Source: Hyphomicrobiales bacterium (lineage in GTDB: Bacteria; Pseudomonadota; Alphaproteobacteria; Rhizobiales; Rhizobiaceae). Taken from it: a stretch of 64,000 nucleotides of DNA. The notes under the pieces were generated by a model. That model had not been told where the DNA came from, ran no database searches, and saw nothing but the letters and a program-made list of their open reading frames with translations. The position numbers and the translations under genes are program-made. Shown in pieces: positions 1 to 10,760 of the stretch (its first letter is position 1; each line of letters begins with the position of its first letter). The DNA lies in the NCBI GenBank assembly GCA_900469345.1, contig UBWZ01000001.1, positions 62,001 to 126,000 of the forward strand. The letters are read 5' to 3'.

Positions 1-770
1 GCCGAAAGGAAGATCCGGCCCTTCAGGTCCACCGTCTCGTCGAGGTTGAGAAGTCCGTAGGCGGGACGGTTGATCGCCTGCACCCGTCCGTCCGCATCCA
101 GCATGATGAGCGCATGCGAGGTCGTGCTGAGCGCCAGATCGAGCTGCCCGGCGATCTTGGCGACCTGCTGAGCGGCGCGGATGTTTTCGAGCAGGAAGCC
201 GCGCACGCTTCTGGCCAGCGACAGGCTGATCACCCCGAACGGGATGAGCATCAGCGACACCAGCACCAGCAGCGGATTGCCGTTGATAAAGCAGCCGACC
301 AGGATCGGAAGACAGCAGCTGACGGTCTGGATGGCGACCGCCTTGGCCGACCCGAAATTGCGCCCGACGATCCCGACCATCGACCCCATGGTGATCGCAA
401 TCCACACAAACGCCGCCGTCATGTCGCTGAAGGCTACCAGCGCGTAGCCGCTGGCAAGGCCGAGCAGTCCGGCCGTCAGGGCAGCACCGAAGATGTAGCG
501 GGTTTCCCAGGCGCGGATCTCGCTGCCGTTCAGCGTCGACCGATCCATCCGGTCGAACCGGTGGAACCAGTAGATCCGGAAGAAGAAGACGAAAACGAAG
601 GCAGCGATCAGGAAGAGGAAGAACGGCGATCCGGTGTTGGCATAGATGATGGCGCAGCACAGGATATGCACCACCATTCCCGTGAACAGCGCACCACGAT
701 TGCCAAACAGCGACACGACGAACGACCGGTAGACATCGGCCTCGTCGGTGTGCACATTTCCTTGTTTCAT
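1..770 (-). CDS. Partial membrane-anchored PAS sensor protein (C-terminus outside window)
   Basis: Open from an ATG at 770 to the window edge, so only about 256 N-terminal residues are visible. The N-terminal half holds about six hydrophobic segments in three pairs, including the stretches around FFLFLIAAFVFVFFF and ILVGCFINGNPLLVLVSLML. A PAS-like fold then begins (LSTTSHALIMLDADGRVQAINRPA). An AGGGA ribosome site sits 7-8 bases before ATG 770, whereas ATG 779 has no spacing. In rhizobia this membrane plus PAS arrangement usually precedes GGDEF/EAL domains or a histidine kinase. Which one applies here lies beyond the edge, so the output activity is inference. Confidence 0.7.
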   Translation of the reverse strand, partial: MKQGNVHTDEADVYRSFVVSLFGNRGALFTGMVVHILCCAIIYANTGSPFFLFLIAAFVFVFFFRIYWFHRFDRMDRSTLNGSEIRAWETRYIFGAALTAGLLGLASGYALVAFSDMTAAFVWIAITMGSMVGIVGRNFGSAKAVAIQTVSCCLPILVGCFINGNPLLVLVSLMLIPFGVISLSLARSVRGFLLENIRAAQQVAKIAGQLDLALSTTSHALIMLDADGRVQAINRPAYGLLNLDETVDLKGRIFLS

Positions 771-1061
771 TGGGCTCATCCCTGCAACCGGACGGGACTG
801 TGAAGCAAACCCCTTAAAATTTCCAGCGCAATACTGTGCCGTCCGGTGGTTTGGCGCCGGTCATACACGCGCGTCGGATGCGCCCGGCAGGCAGGCCGTC
901 CAGGTATCAGAGAAGCGGCGTTCGGACTGCCCGTTTTCGCGCATCGATGACGAGGTTCGCTCGGCAGCCGAACGGTTTATGGACTTTCTTTTTTAGCGTC
1001 CCTGGGTTACATCGCGAGAAGGGCGAGCGGGAAAAACGAGACTCGTCCACTCGGGGGACAG

Positions 1062-1601
1062 ATGGCAATTCTGTTGAAGTTCAGCGGTCTCATCGACCGC
1101 ATCAGCGAAGCTGTAGGGAAATTTTCCGGCTACCTTGTCCTGGCCTGCTGCCTGATCAGCGCCGGCAATGCCTGCATCCGCTACGCCTTCAACTACAGCT
1201 CGAACGGCTGGCTGGAAATCCAGTGGTATCTGTTCGCCTTCATCGTCCTGCTCGGCGCATCCCACACGCTGCGCCTCAACGAGCACGTCCGGGTCGACCT
1301 CATCTACGGCGCCGTGTCCGACAGGACGCGCCTTTGGATCGACGCGATCGGCCTCCTGGTCTTCCTCATTCCGGCCTGCCTCTATCTCGCCTGGCTGTCC
1401 TTCCCCTTCTTTACCGCGTCCTTCACGCAGGGCGAGATCTCGTCCAATGCGGGCGGCCTGACGCGATGGCCGGTCAAGCTCATCATCGTCTCGGGTTTCG
1501 TGCTGCTGGCGCTGCAGGGCCTGTCGGAGCTGATCAAGCGGGCCGCCGGCCTGATGGGCGTCCTTGAGGTCGACACGACCTACGAGAAGCCGCTGCAATA
1601 A
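1062..1601 (+). CDS. TRAP transporter small permease subunit (DctQ family)
   Basis: A 179-residue inner-membrane protein with four hydrophobic segments (about residues 22-38, 55-70, 95-115 and 138-158), the normal size and topology of DctQ. The motif NEHVRVDLIYG after TM2 is the family signature (hxHVRVD). DctQ pairs with the large permease DctM to form the sodium-coupled membrane unit of a TRAP importer. A GGGGGA ribosome site precedes the ATG. The dctM gene follows after 33 bases in the same direction, so the two form an operon. The binding-protein gene lies convergently at 3537-4643. Confidence 0.93.
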   Translation: MAILLKFSGLIDRISEAVGKFSGYLVLACCLISAGNACIRYAFNYSSNGWLEIQWYLFAFIVLLGASHTLRLNEHVRVDLIYGAVSDRTRLWIDAIGLLVFLIPACLYLAWLSFPFFTASFTQGEISSNAGGLTRWPVKLIIVSGFVLLALQGLSELIKRAAGLMGVLEVDTTYEKPLQ

Positions 1602-1634
1602 TCGAAATTAGACGGTCGGGGGGATCAGTCGCTC

Positions 1635-3143
1635 ATGTTCGAATACGGCATAATGCCACCGGCAATGTTCCTGGGCATGATCATCTTCATGCTCTACGGC
1701 TTTCCCGTCGCCTTCTCGCTGTCGGCGGTCGGGCTGTTCTTCGGTCTTCTCGGCATCGCCACCGGGCACTTCGAATTCGCCTTCATGCAGGCTCTGCCGC
1801 TGCGCATCTTCGGCATCGTTTCCAATGACCTGCTGCTGGCCATCCCCTTCTTCACCTTCATGGGCGCCATCCTGGAGCGCTGCGGCCTGGCCGAAGACCT
1901 GCTCGAGGGCACCGGCAAACTGTTCGGCGCGATCCCGGGCGGCCTCGCCTATGCGGTGATCCTGGTCGGCGCCATCCTCGGCGCGATCACCGGCACGGTC
2001 GCCGCCTCGGTCATCACCATGGGCGTGATCTCGCTGCCGATCATGCTGAAATACGGCTACAGCCCGCGCCTGGCGACCGGCGTCATCGCCGCCTCCGGCA
2101 CCATCACCCAGGTCATTCCGCCGTCGCTGGTGCTGATCGTGCTGGCCGACCAGCTCGGCCGCTCGGTCGGCGACATGTATCTCGGCGCCATCGGCCCCTC
2201 GATCCTGCAGGTCGTCATCTTCCTGCTCTACATTCTCTTCCTGTCGATTGTCCGCCCGAAGGACGTGCCGCCGCTGCCGCCGGAAGCCCGCGGCGAGATG
2301 AACATGGCGCTGGTCGTGCGCGTGCTGTGGGGCATGGTGCCTTCGATCGTGCTGATCTTCCTCGTGCTTGGCACCATCTTCATGGGCCTTGCGACCCCGA
2401 CCGAAGCCGGTGCGCTGGGCGTCGTCGGCGCCATGGCGCTGGCGGCCCTCCACCGCCGCCTGACCTGGGACCTGGTCCGCCAGGGCATGCACTCGACCAT
2501 GACGATCACCTCCATGGTGGTCTTCATCCTCGTCGGCGCCACCTGTTTCAGCCTCGTCTTTCAGGGCATGGATGGCGGGCTTTGGATCGAGTACCTGCTC
2601 AAGCACGTGCCGGGCGGCGTTGTCGGCTTCCTGATCTTCGTCAACATCTTCATCTTCTTCCTCGCCTTCTTCCTCGATTTCTTCGAGATCGCCTTCATCG
2701 TGCTGCCGATGCTGGCACCGGTGGCGAGCTCGCTCGGCATCGACCTGATCTGGTTCGGCGTGCTGCTTTGCGTCAACATGCAGACCAGCTTCATGCATCC
2801 GCCCTTCGGCTTTGCGCTCTTCTACCTGCGCTCCATCGCGCCGAAGACCGTCAAGACCAAGGATATCTATCTCGGCGCCATCCCCTGGCTGTTCATGCAG
2901 CTGATCCTCGTCGGCATCATCATCTTCTGGCCCGAGTCCGTCACGTACTGGATCGACAAGGCGCCGGACGTCGATCTCAGCACCATCAAGATCGAGGTGC
3001 CCGGCTTCGGAAATGGCGGCGGCAACCAGATGCCCAATTTCGGCCTGCCGCCCATGGACGGCGCGCCCGCACAGCCCGGCCAACCGGCACCGGGGCTGCC
3101 CGGCATGCCGAATTTCGGCGAGCCGCCCAAGATCAACCCGTAG
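1635..3143 (+). CDS. TRAP transporter large permease subunit (DctM family)
   Basis: A 502-residue polytopic membrane protein with the DctM fold: about 12 hydrophobic segments, an early FTFMGAILERCGLAEDLL loop, GTVAASVITMG and a PPSLVLIVLAD motif. It carries out sodium-driven import together with the DctQ subunit just upstream. The core ends near residue 445. An unusual tail of about 55 residues rich in glycine, proline, asparagine and methionine follows (for example GFGNGGGNQMPNFGLPPMDG). The substrate is inferred from the neighbouring TakP-like binding protein to be a 2-oxo acid or similar organic acid. Confidence 0.93.
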   Translation: MFEYGIMPPAMFLGMIIFMLYGFPVAFSLSAVGLFFGLLGIATGHFEFAFMQALPLRIFGIVSNDLLLAIPFFTFMGAILERCGLAEDLLEGTGKLFGAIPGGLAYAVILVGAILGAITGTVAASVITMGVISLPIMLKYGYSPRLATGVIAASGTITQVIPPSLVLIVLADQLGRSVGDMYLGAIGPSILQVVIFLLYILFLSIVRPKDVPPLPPEARGEMNMALVVRVLWGMVPSIVLIFLVLGTIFMGLATPTEAGALGVVGAMALAALHRRLTWDLVRQGMHSTMTITSMVVFILVGATCFSLVFQGMDGGLWIEYLLKHVPGGVVGFLIFVNIFIFFLAFFLDFFEIAFIVLPMLAPVASSLGIDLIWFGVLLCVNMQTSFMHPPFGFALFYLRSIAPKTVKTKDIYLGAIPWLFMQLILVGIIIFWPESVTYWIDKAPDVDLSTIKIEVPGFGNGGGNQMPNFGLPPMDGAPAQPGQPAPGLPGMPNFGEPPKINP

Positions 3144-3240
3144 CGACTGCTTCTTGTCAGGTCTGCGGCTGAAGCGTATGTTTGGAGTGGAAGGCAGGGT
3201 TGCAGCCCCACCTTCCGTTTGTTACCTGCTTAGGATGATA

Positions 3241-3272
3241 AACCGGACGGAGACTGACCAGCCCGTCCGGTT
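3241..3272 (+). terminator. Possible terminator after dctQM
   Basis: Ten-base perfect stem AACCGGACGG / CCGTCCGGTT with a 12-base loop, about 100 bases after the dctM stop. The following CTTCCTAAA gives only a weak U tract. Confidence 0.4.
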
Positions 3273-3485
3273 CTTCCTAAACAGCAACGTAATGCTCAGT
3301 GGTTTCCACATCGCATCACCTCCAGTTTGAGAGCAAGACCCTTGCCAAGGTCGGCGTGGTCGATCCTCGCCGATGCTCCGTCTGGCCCCGAGCTTTCTGC
3401 TTCTGCTCTCAACCATAACGATCATAGAACGCCCCGGATCGGTGTCGAGTCTGCGTAAGCCGCAGCTTCATCTTCGGCAAAAGAA

Positions 3486-3511
3486 AACCCCGGATCTCGC
3501 GATCCGGGGTT
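3486..3511 (-). terminator. Rho-independent terminator of TRAP binding-protein gene
   Basis: Perfect 11-base stem AACCCCGGATC / GATCCGGGGTT with a four-base loop. On the minus strand the right arm runs into TTTTCTTTT, a proper U tract, 26 bases beyond the stop codon at 3537. Confidence 0.8.
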
Positions 3512-3536
3512 GCTGGCGAAGCAAAAGGGATGACGA

Positions 3537-6275
<2,739 letters not shown>

Positions 6276-6290
6276 GCGGGCCGGAAGCGG

Positions 6291-7313
6291 TCAGGCCCGC
6301 GGCCGGTAGAGACCTGTCGACTGGCGGATGCGCATTTCCGGCTTGATCAGGTGGATGCCGTCAGGTTCGTGGCTGCCGGCAAGACGGTCGAGCAGAGCCC
6401 GCGCCGCCAGACGCCCCACTTCCGCCTGGCCATTGGAGACGGTCGTCAGCGACGGCGTCGAGATCGAGGCCTGCTCGAGATCGTCATAGCCGGTCACCGC
6501 AATGTCGTGGCCCGGCACCAGCCCGGCGCGCGCCACTCCGTTCATCAGGCCGATCGCGACCAGATCGTTCCAGCACACGGCAGCCGTCGGCTTCTGCGGC
6601 AGCGACAGAAAGTGGACGGCGGCTTCGAACCCGCCCTGCATGGTGCGCGGACCGGGAATGCGCAGGTTGACGTCCACCTCGATATTGGCCTTGCGCAGCG
6701 CATCCACATAGCCCTGGTAGCGGTCGCGGCCGGTCGAGGTCTGGTCCGTGCCGCCGATCATGGCGATCGCACGGTGCCCGAGCCCGATCAGGTGGTTGGT
6801 GGCAAGCGAGATGCCGTAGCTGTCGTCGCCGCGATAGGTGGGCAGGTCCACCCCTTCCATCGAGCGTGCGACGAGAATGGCCGGCATGCCGTTCTGTTCG
6901 GTGAGACGCATGTCCTCGAGCGGCGTGCCGATCGCCGGCGACATGATCACGCCGTCGCCGCCGAGCTGCAGCAGGGTCTCGATGAAGGTGCGCTGCTTCT
7001 CGACGGAATCGTAATGGTTGGACAGGATGAAGGTGTGCTGGCTGCGGTCGAGTTCGGTCTCGATGGCCTTCAGGATTTCCCCGTAGAAGGGGTTCATGAT
7101 GTCGTGCACGACGACGCCGATGATGCCGGAGCGCGAGGTTCGAAGGCTGGCGGCGCGGCGATTGTAGATGTAGCCCAGCGCCCGCGCCTGGATCTTGATC
7201 TTCTCGCGGGTGTCGACGGCCACCAGCGGACTGTCCCTCAGGGCAAGCGAGATTGTCGCCGTGGAAAGCCCGAGACTTTCCGCGATCGTCGACAGCTTGA
7301 TCTTCTGCGCCAT
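6291..7313 (-). CDS. LacI family transcriptional regulator
   Basis: A 340-residue regulator. The N-terminal helix-turn-helix reads KLSTIAESLGLSTATISLAL, with the usual hinge helix near residue 55 (NRRAASLRTSRSG). A periplasmic-binding-protein-like effector domain follows (IGVVVHDIMNPFYGEIL through VTGYDDLEQASISTPSLTTV). The variant LSTATISLALRDSP resembles rhizobial LacI proteins near organic-acid or sugar catabolic genes. Its only close neighbours are the convergent amidotransferase gene and a MarR gene, so the regulon is unknown. It may regulate itself through the AT-rich stretch at 7351-7380. Confidence 0.92.
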   Translation of the reverse strand: MAQKIKLSTIAESLGLSTATISLALRDSPLVAVDTREKIKIQARALGYIYNRRAASLRTSRSGIIGVVVHDIMNPFYGEILKAIETELDRSQHTFILSNHYDSVEKQRTFIETLLQLGGDGVIMSPAIGTPLEDMRLTEQNGMPAILVARSMEGVDLPTYRGDDSYGISLATNHLIGLGHRAIAMIGGTDQTSTGRDRYQGYVDALRKANIEVDVNLRIPGPRTMQGGFEAAVHFLSLPQKPTAAVCWNDLVAIGLMNGVARAGLVPGHDIAVTGYDDLEQASISTPSLTTVSNGQAEVGRLAARALLDRLAGSHEPDGIHLIKPEMRIRQSTGLYRPRA

Positions 7314-7350
7314 GTTCCCCCCATGCCCGCGACAGCGCTCCCGCGCGCCG

Positions 7351-7380
7351 GTTTAAAAATTTGAATAAACAATTTAAGCC
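7351..7380 (-). promoter_or_regulatory. AT-rich putative promoter/operator of the LacI gene
   Basis: A markedly AT-rich segment in a GC-rich setting, about 40-65 bases upstream of the LacI start codon. It contains imperfect inverted AAATT/AATTT arms around TTTATTCA. It is the likely promoter and possible autoregulatory site, by position only. Confidence 0.35.
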
Positions 7381-7406
7381 GATGCGACAATAGTGTGACA
7401 GGAGAA

Positions 7407-7433
7407 TCCGGCGCGAGGGAACACAGCGCCGGA
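7407..7433 (-). terminator. Possible terminator of the MarR gene
   Basis: Eight-base perfect stem TCCGGCGC / GCGCCGGA with an 11-base loop, just beyond the MarR stop at 7439. The minus strand continues TTCTCCTGT, a weak U tract. Confidence 0.45.
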
Positions 7434-7438
7434 GCCAC

Positions 7439-7933
7439 TCAGGTCTCGACTTCGCCACCCTGGAGATTGTGCTCGACGGCCCGCAGCAGCTTCAGAAGCG
7501 TGCGCACCTCTTTGTCGGAGAGGCCTTGCGCTGCAAGATCGCCGCACTGCGAGACGGAGCGTCCGATCTGCTCGACGCTTTGCAGGCCGGCTTCGGTCAG
7601 ATGCACCTTGGTAAGCCGGCCGTCCGTGCCGTCCGCTCGGCGCTCCAGAAAGCCCTGTGCTTCCATGCGGCCTATCGTGCGGGTCATCGTCGGCGCCTTG
7701 ACGCCGAGCCGCAGCGCCAACTGCCCGGGCGTCATGCCGTCCTCTTCCGCCAGCATCAGGATGACCCCGTCCTGCCCGGCATAGAGCCCGCTTTCCGCAA
7801 GGCTGCGGCTGAGCACGGTGCGCATCACGCGCGCCGTCTGGGTGATCGCCGGGCCGAGATCACCGGAAGAAAGGCTGGCATTGTCCTTCTTCTTGCCCAG
7901 CTTCGATTTTTTATCGCCCTTTTTCTTGCTCAT
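7439..7933 (-). CDS. MarR family transcriptional regulator
   Basis: A 164-residue winged-helix regulator. A lysine-rich N-terminus (MSKKKGDKKSKLGKKK) precedes the MarR core. The recognition helix and wing are in QLALRLGVKAPTMTRTIGRM and ERRADGTDGRLTKVHLT. MarR proteins act as dimers, often sensing phenolics or oxidants. It is divergent from the creatininase-family gene at 8015 with an 81-base gap, so control of that gene is plausible. The start is set by the basic N-terminus; the longer upstream frame is antisense shadow. Confidence 0.9.
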   Translation of the reverse strand: MSKKKGDKKSKLGKKKDNASLSSGDLGPAITQTARVMRTVLSRSLAESGLYAGQDGVILMLAEEDGMTPGQLALRLGVKAPTMTRTIGRMEAQGFLERRADGTDGRLTKVHLTEAGLQSVEQIGRSVSQCGDLAAQGLSDKEVRTLLKLLRAVEHNLQGGEVET

Positions 7934-8014
7934 CGTCCCTACCGTTTTGCCCGCCGCACCAAAGCAGGATAGCTTCGACACGCTATCCCTACCCAAAGCC
8001 GGAAATCGCCGCCA

Positions 8015-8857
8015 GTGCCGAATCCCCTGCCTTACTATCACGATAATGACCTGAGCCGGGCATCCCCGGAAAGACGCGACTGGATTGCCGTGCTGCCGCT
8101 CGGCGCACACGAGCAGCACGGGCCGCATCTGCCTTTTGAAACCGACACGCTGATCGCGCAGGGGCTCGTGAACCGGCTGGTCGCTGGCCTGCCCGCCGAT
8201 CTTCCCGTGACGTTTCTGCCCGTCGAGCCGGTCGGCTATTCGATCGAGCACATGGACGTGGCCGGCACCCGCACGCTTGCCTTCGACGAGGCCGTCGACC
8301 GCTGGCTCGGCATTGCACAAGAAGTCCACGCGGCGGGCATCCGCAAGCTGGTGCTGCTCAACGCCCATGGCGGCAACTCGCCGCTTCTGACGGTGGTCTC
8401 GGTGGAAGCGCGGGTGCGCTTTGCGATGCTCTGCGTCGCCACCAGCTGGACCCGGTTCGGCCAGCCGCAAGGCTGGATCACGCCGGCCGAGAAGGCGATC
8501 GACATCCATGGCGGCGATATCGAGACCTCCGTCATGCTGGCGCTCTGGCCCGACCGGGTCGACATGACAAGGGCGGCCGAATTTGCATCCCGCCAGTCCG
8601 ATTTCGCGCGCGACTTCACCCATTTGCGCGCCTACGGACCGCATGCCTTCGGCTGGAAAATGTCCGACCTTAACTCGCAGGGCGCTGCCGGCAATGCCTC
8701 CGCGGCAACCGCCGAGCGCGGCGAACAGCTGGTCGCCCACGCGGTGGGCGGCATTATCGAGCTGCTGCAGGATGTAGCACGGTTCGACGTGTCGGCGTTC
8801 CGAGAACCTTGCACGCCGCCATCGCAGGGCATACCTTCCGGAGAGACCGGAGGCTGA
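8015..8857 (+). CDS. Creatininase family protein (metal-dependent amidohydrolase)
   Basis: A 280-residue protein of the creatininase/MftE superfamily. The metal-binding motifs are all visible: AHEQHGPHLPFETDT near residue 30, NAHGGN near 115, and HGGDIETS near 169. Members open cyclic amides such as creatinine or act on related amide bonds. The substrate is not predictable from sequence. It is divergent from marR. The Phd antitoxin start codon follows the stop by four bases, and the ribosome site of the toxin-antitoxin pair lies inside the end of this gene. The last 20 or so residues look non-conserved (CTPPSQGIPSGETGG). Confidence 0.9.
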   Translation: MPNPLPYYHDNDLSRASPERRDWIAVLPLGAHEQHGPHLPFETDTLIAQGLVNRLVAGLPADLPVTFLPVEPVGYSIEHMDVAGTRTLAFDEAVDRWLGIAQEVHAAGIRKLVLLNAHGGNSPLLTVVSVEARVRFAMLCVATSWTRFGQPQGWITPAEKAIDIHGGDIETSVMLALWPDRVDMTRAAEFASRQSDFARDFTHLRAYGPHAFGWKMSDLNSQGAAGNASAATAERGEQLVAHAVGGIIELLQDVARFDVSAFREPCTPPSQGIPSGETGG

Positions 8858-8861
8858 TGAC

Positions 8862-9119
8862 ATGCAAGTATCGGTGAAGGAAGCCCAGGACAATCTGAGT
8901 GTGTTGCTTGATCGTGTCGAAAACGGTGAGGACATAGTCCTCACAAAGGACGGAATAACGGTTGCCCGCATCGTCCGGTTGATCCCCGAGCTTACCCGCG
9001 AAGAGCGGCGCGCAATCCTCGACCGCATTCGCGCCAAGGCGCCGCCGCTCGAGCCGGGGGAGGAGACTGCCGACCGAAGCCACGATGATCTCTACGATGA
9101 GGACGGGCTGCCTGCATGA
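8862..9119 (+). CDS. Antitoxin, Phd/YefM family
   Basis: An 85-residue protein. The N-terminal Phd/YefM fold (MQVSVKEAQDNLSVLLDRVENGEDIVLTKDGITVARIV) forms the DNA-binding dimer. The acidic C-terminus (ETADRSHDDLYDEDGL) is expected to wrap and block the toxin. A GGAGG ribosome site lies about ten bases upstream. Its ATGA stop overlaps the start of the PIN toxin gene, giving translational coupling typical of type II toxin-antitoxin operons. The pair is usually self-repressed. Confidence 0.9.
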   Translation: MQVSVKEAQDNLSVLLDRVENGEDIVLTKDGITVARIVRLIPELTREERRAILDRIRAKAPPLEPGEETADRSHDDLYDEDGLPA

Positions 9120-9523
9120 TCGCAGTCGACACGTCGGCGCTGATCGCGGTCGTCCGCAACGAGGCGACGGCTGTACGATGCAGTGCGGTGCTCGAAATCC
9201 CTACAGAACAATTCCTGCTGTCGGCAGGGACATTGCTTGAAGTGCAGATCGTAGCAGCTAGGAAAGGCTGCCGTCCCGGGCTGGACGAGTTGCTTGCATT
9301 GCTCCCGTTCAACATCGTCGATGTCACCGCCGCCCGTGCGGAACTGGCTGCCTCTGCCTACCGGCAGTTCGGCAAAAGCTTCCACCGCGCCGCCCTCAAC
9401 TTCGGCGACTGCTTTTCCTATGCGACCGCCAGGGAATTCGACTGCCCGCTTCTCTATGTCGGCGCGGATTTCGTGCACACCGATATACGGTCCGCGTTCG
9501 ACGGCGGCACTGTGATCTTATAA
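9116..9523 (+). CDS. vapC: PIN-domain ribonuclease toxin (VapC family)
   Basis: A 135-residue PIN-domain protein. The acidic metal-binding residues appear in order: MIAVDTSALIAV (Asp near 4), GTLLEVQI (Glu near 42), NFGDCFSYATA (Asp near 100) and the C-terminal GADFVHTDI. VapC toxins are magnesium-dependent RNases that cut tRNA or rRNA. The gene overlaps its Phd-family antitoxin by four bases. Its last codons and stop overlap a Zur-like palindrome serving the downstream cobW gene. Nothing suggests inactivation. Confidence 0.9.
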   Translation: MIAVDTSALIAVVRNEATAVRCSAVLEIPTEQFLLSAGTLLEVQIVAARKGCRPGLDELLALLPFNIVDVTAARAELAASAYRQFGKSFHRAALNFGDCFSYATAREFDCPLLYVGADFVHTDIRSAFDGGTVIL

Positions 9524-9528
9524 CATTC
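9513..9528 (+). promoter_or_regulatory. Possible Zur box upstream of the CobW GTPase gene
   Basis: TGATCTTATAACATTC matches a perfect palindrome GAATGTTATAACATTC in the whole right half and five of eight left-half positions. Proteobacterial Zur sites share this core. It ends 90 bases before the cobW-family start and overlaps the vapC stop. Confidence 0.4.
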
Positions 9529-9617
9529 AAAACCCTTTGAACTCGTCCTGGCTTCTCCTTATATGAAGCAAACACGCTTCCGCGCCGCCAGGCGCTCCAT
9601 GTCCCCGAGGTTATCCC

Positions 9618-10760
9618 ATGGCCGACGCTAAGACCGAAACAGCGACACCGAAACCCGTTCCCGTCACCGTGCTGACCGGCTATCTCGGTGCCGGCAAGAC
9701 GACGCTGCTCAACCGCATCCTGTCGGAAAGCCACGGCAAGAAATACGCCGTCATCGTCAACGAATTCGGCGAGATCGGCATCGACAACGACCTGATCGTC
9801 GAGTCCGACGAAGAGATCTACGAGATGAACAACGGCTGCGTCTGCTGCACCGTGCGCGGCGACCTGATCCGCGTCGTCGAAGGCCTGATGCGTCGCCCCG
9901 GCCGCTTCGACGGCATCATCGTCGAAACCACCGGCCTTGCCGACCCCGTGCCGGTCGCCCAGACTTTCTTCATGGACGACGACGTCCGGGCAAAGACCGA
10001 GCTCGACGCAGTGGTTGCTCTGGTCGACGCCAAGCACCTGCCGCTGCGCCTCAAGGACAGCCGCGAGGCCGAGGACCAGATTGCCTTCGCTGACGTCGTT
10101 CTCATCAACAAGACCGATCTCGTGACGCCCGAGGAACTGGCAGTGGTCGAGGACGTCGTGCGCGCCATCAATCCGACCGCCCGCGTCTACAAGACCAGCC
10201 GCTCCGGCGTCGATCTCGCCCGCGTGCTGGACCAGGGTGCCTTCAACCTGGAGCGCGCGCTCGAAAACGATCCGCATTTCCTCGATCACGGCCATGACGA
10301 CCACGTCTGCGGCCCCGATTGCGGTCATGACCACAGCCACGATCATCATCACCACGATCATGCACACCATGACCACGATCATGATCACCATGACCATGAC
10401 CATGACCATCACGGTCACGAGCATGGCCCGATGTCGCCGATCCATGACGTGACGGTGAAGTCGATCTCGCTGCGCGGCGGCGAGATGAACCCGGAACGCT
10501 TTTTCCCCTGGATCCAGAAGATCACCCAGACGGAAGGTCCGAACATCCTGCGCCTCAAGGGCATCATCGCCTTCAAGGGCGATGCCGAGCGCTATGTCGT
10601 CCAGGGCGTCCACATGATCGTCGAAGGCGACCACCAGCGTCCCTGGAAGGATGGCGAAAAGCGCGAAAGCCGCCTCGTCTTCATCGGCCGCGAACTCGAT
10701 TTCGCCAAGATCGAAAAGAGCTTCCAGGCCTGCCAGGCCACCGAGACGACGCCTGCCTGA
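9618..10760 (+). CDS. CobW/COG0523 family GTP-binding metallochaperone, His-rich
   Basis: A 380-residue G3E GTPase. Walker A is GYLGAGKTT (residues 21-29). The metal-binding GCVCC motif is at 73-77 after NEFGEIGIDNDLI, the guanine motif NKTD is at 164-167, and a CobW C-terminal domain spans about 275-370. A dense His/Asp stretch at about 220-269, with two cysteines in HVCGPDCGH, can store or deliver metal, most likely zinc. The DNA coding it is a near-repeat of cat/gac codons. Family members of the ZNG1/ZigA type hand zinc to enzymes under zinc shortage, which fits the Zur-like box upstream. It is translationally coupled (TGATG) to the WD40 gene. Confidence 0.93.
   Translation: MADAKTETATPKPVPVTVLTGYLGAGKTTLLNRILSESHGKKYAVIVNEFGEIGIDNDLIVESDEEIYEMNNGCVCCTVRGDLIRVVEGLMRRPGRFDGIIVETTGLADPVPVAQTFFMDDDVRAKTELDAVVALVDAKHLPLRLKDSREAEDQIAFADVVLINKTDLVTPEELAVVEDVVRAINPTARVYKTSRSGVDLARVLDQGAFNLERALENDPHFLDHGHDDHVCGPDCGHDHSHDHHHHDHAHHDHDHDHHDHDHDHHGHEHGPMSPIHDVTVKSISLRGGEMNPERFFPWIQKITQTEGPNILRLKGIIAFKGDAERYVVQGVHMIVEGDHQRPWKDGEKRESRLVFIGRELDFAKIEKSFQACQATETTPA

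Larger units (their letters stand above)
3144..3536. other. Non-coding gap between convergent TRAP genes
   Basis: This 393-base stretch separates the ends of dctM and the convergent binding-protein gene. It holds two inverted repeats, annotated separately as terminators. The short frames here have no ribosome site and no recognisable protein character. Confidence 0.6.

Noticed and set aside
1608-3083. A 491-codon open frame on the minus strand, antisense to dctM
   Set aside because: Its product is Asp/Glu/His/Arg-rich with no fold, as expected for the mirror of a hydrophobic membrane gene in GC-rich DNA.
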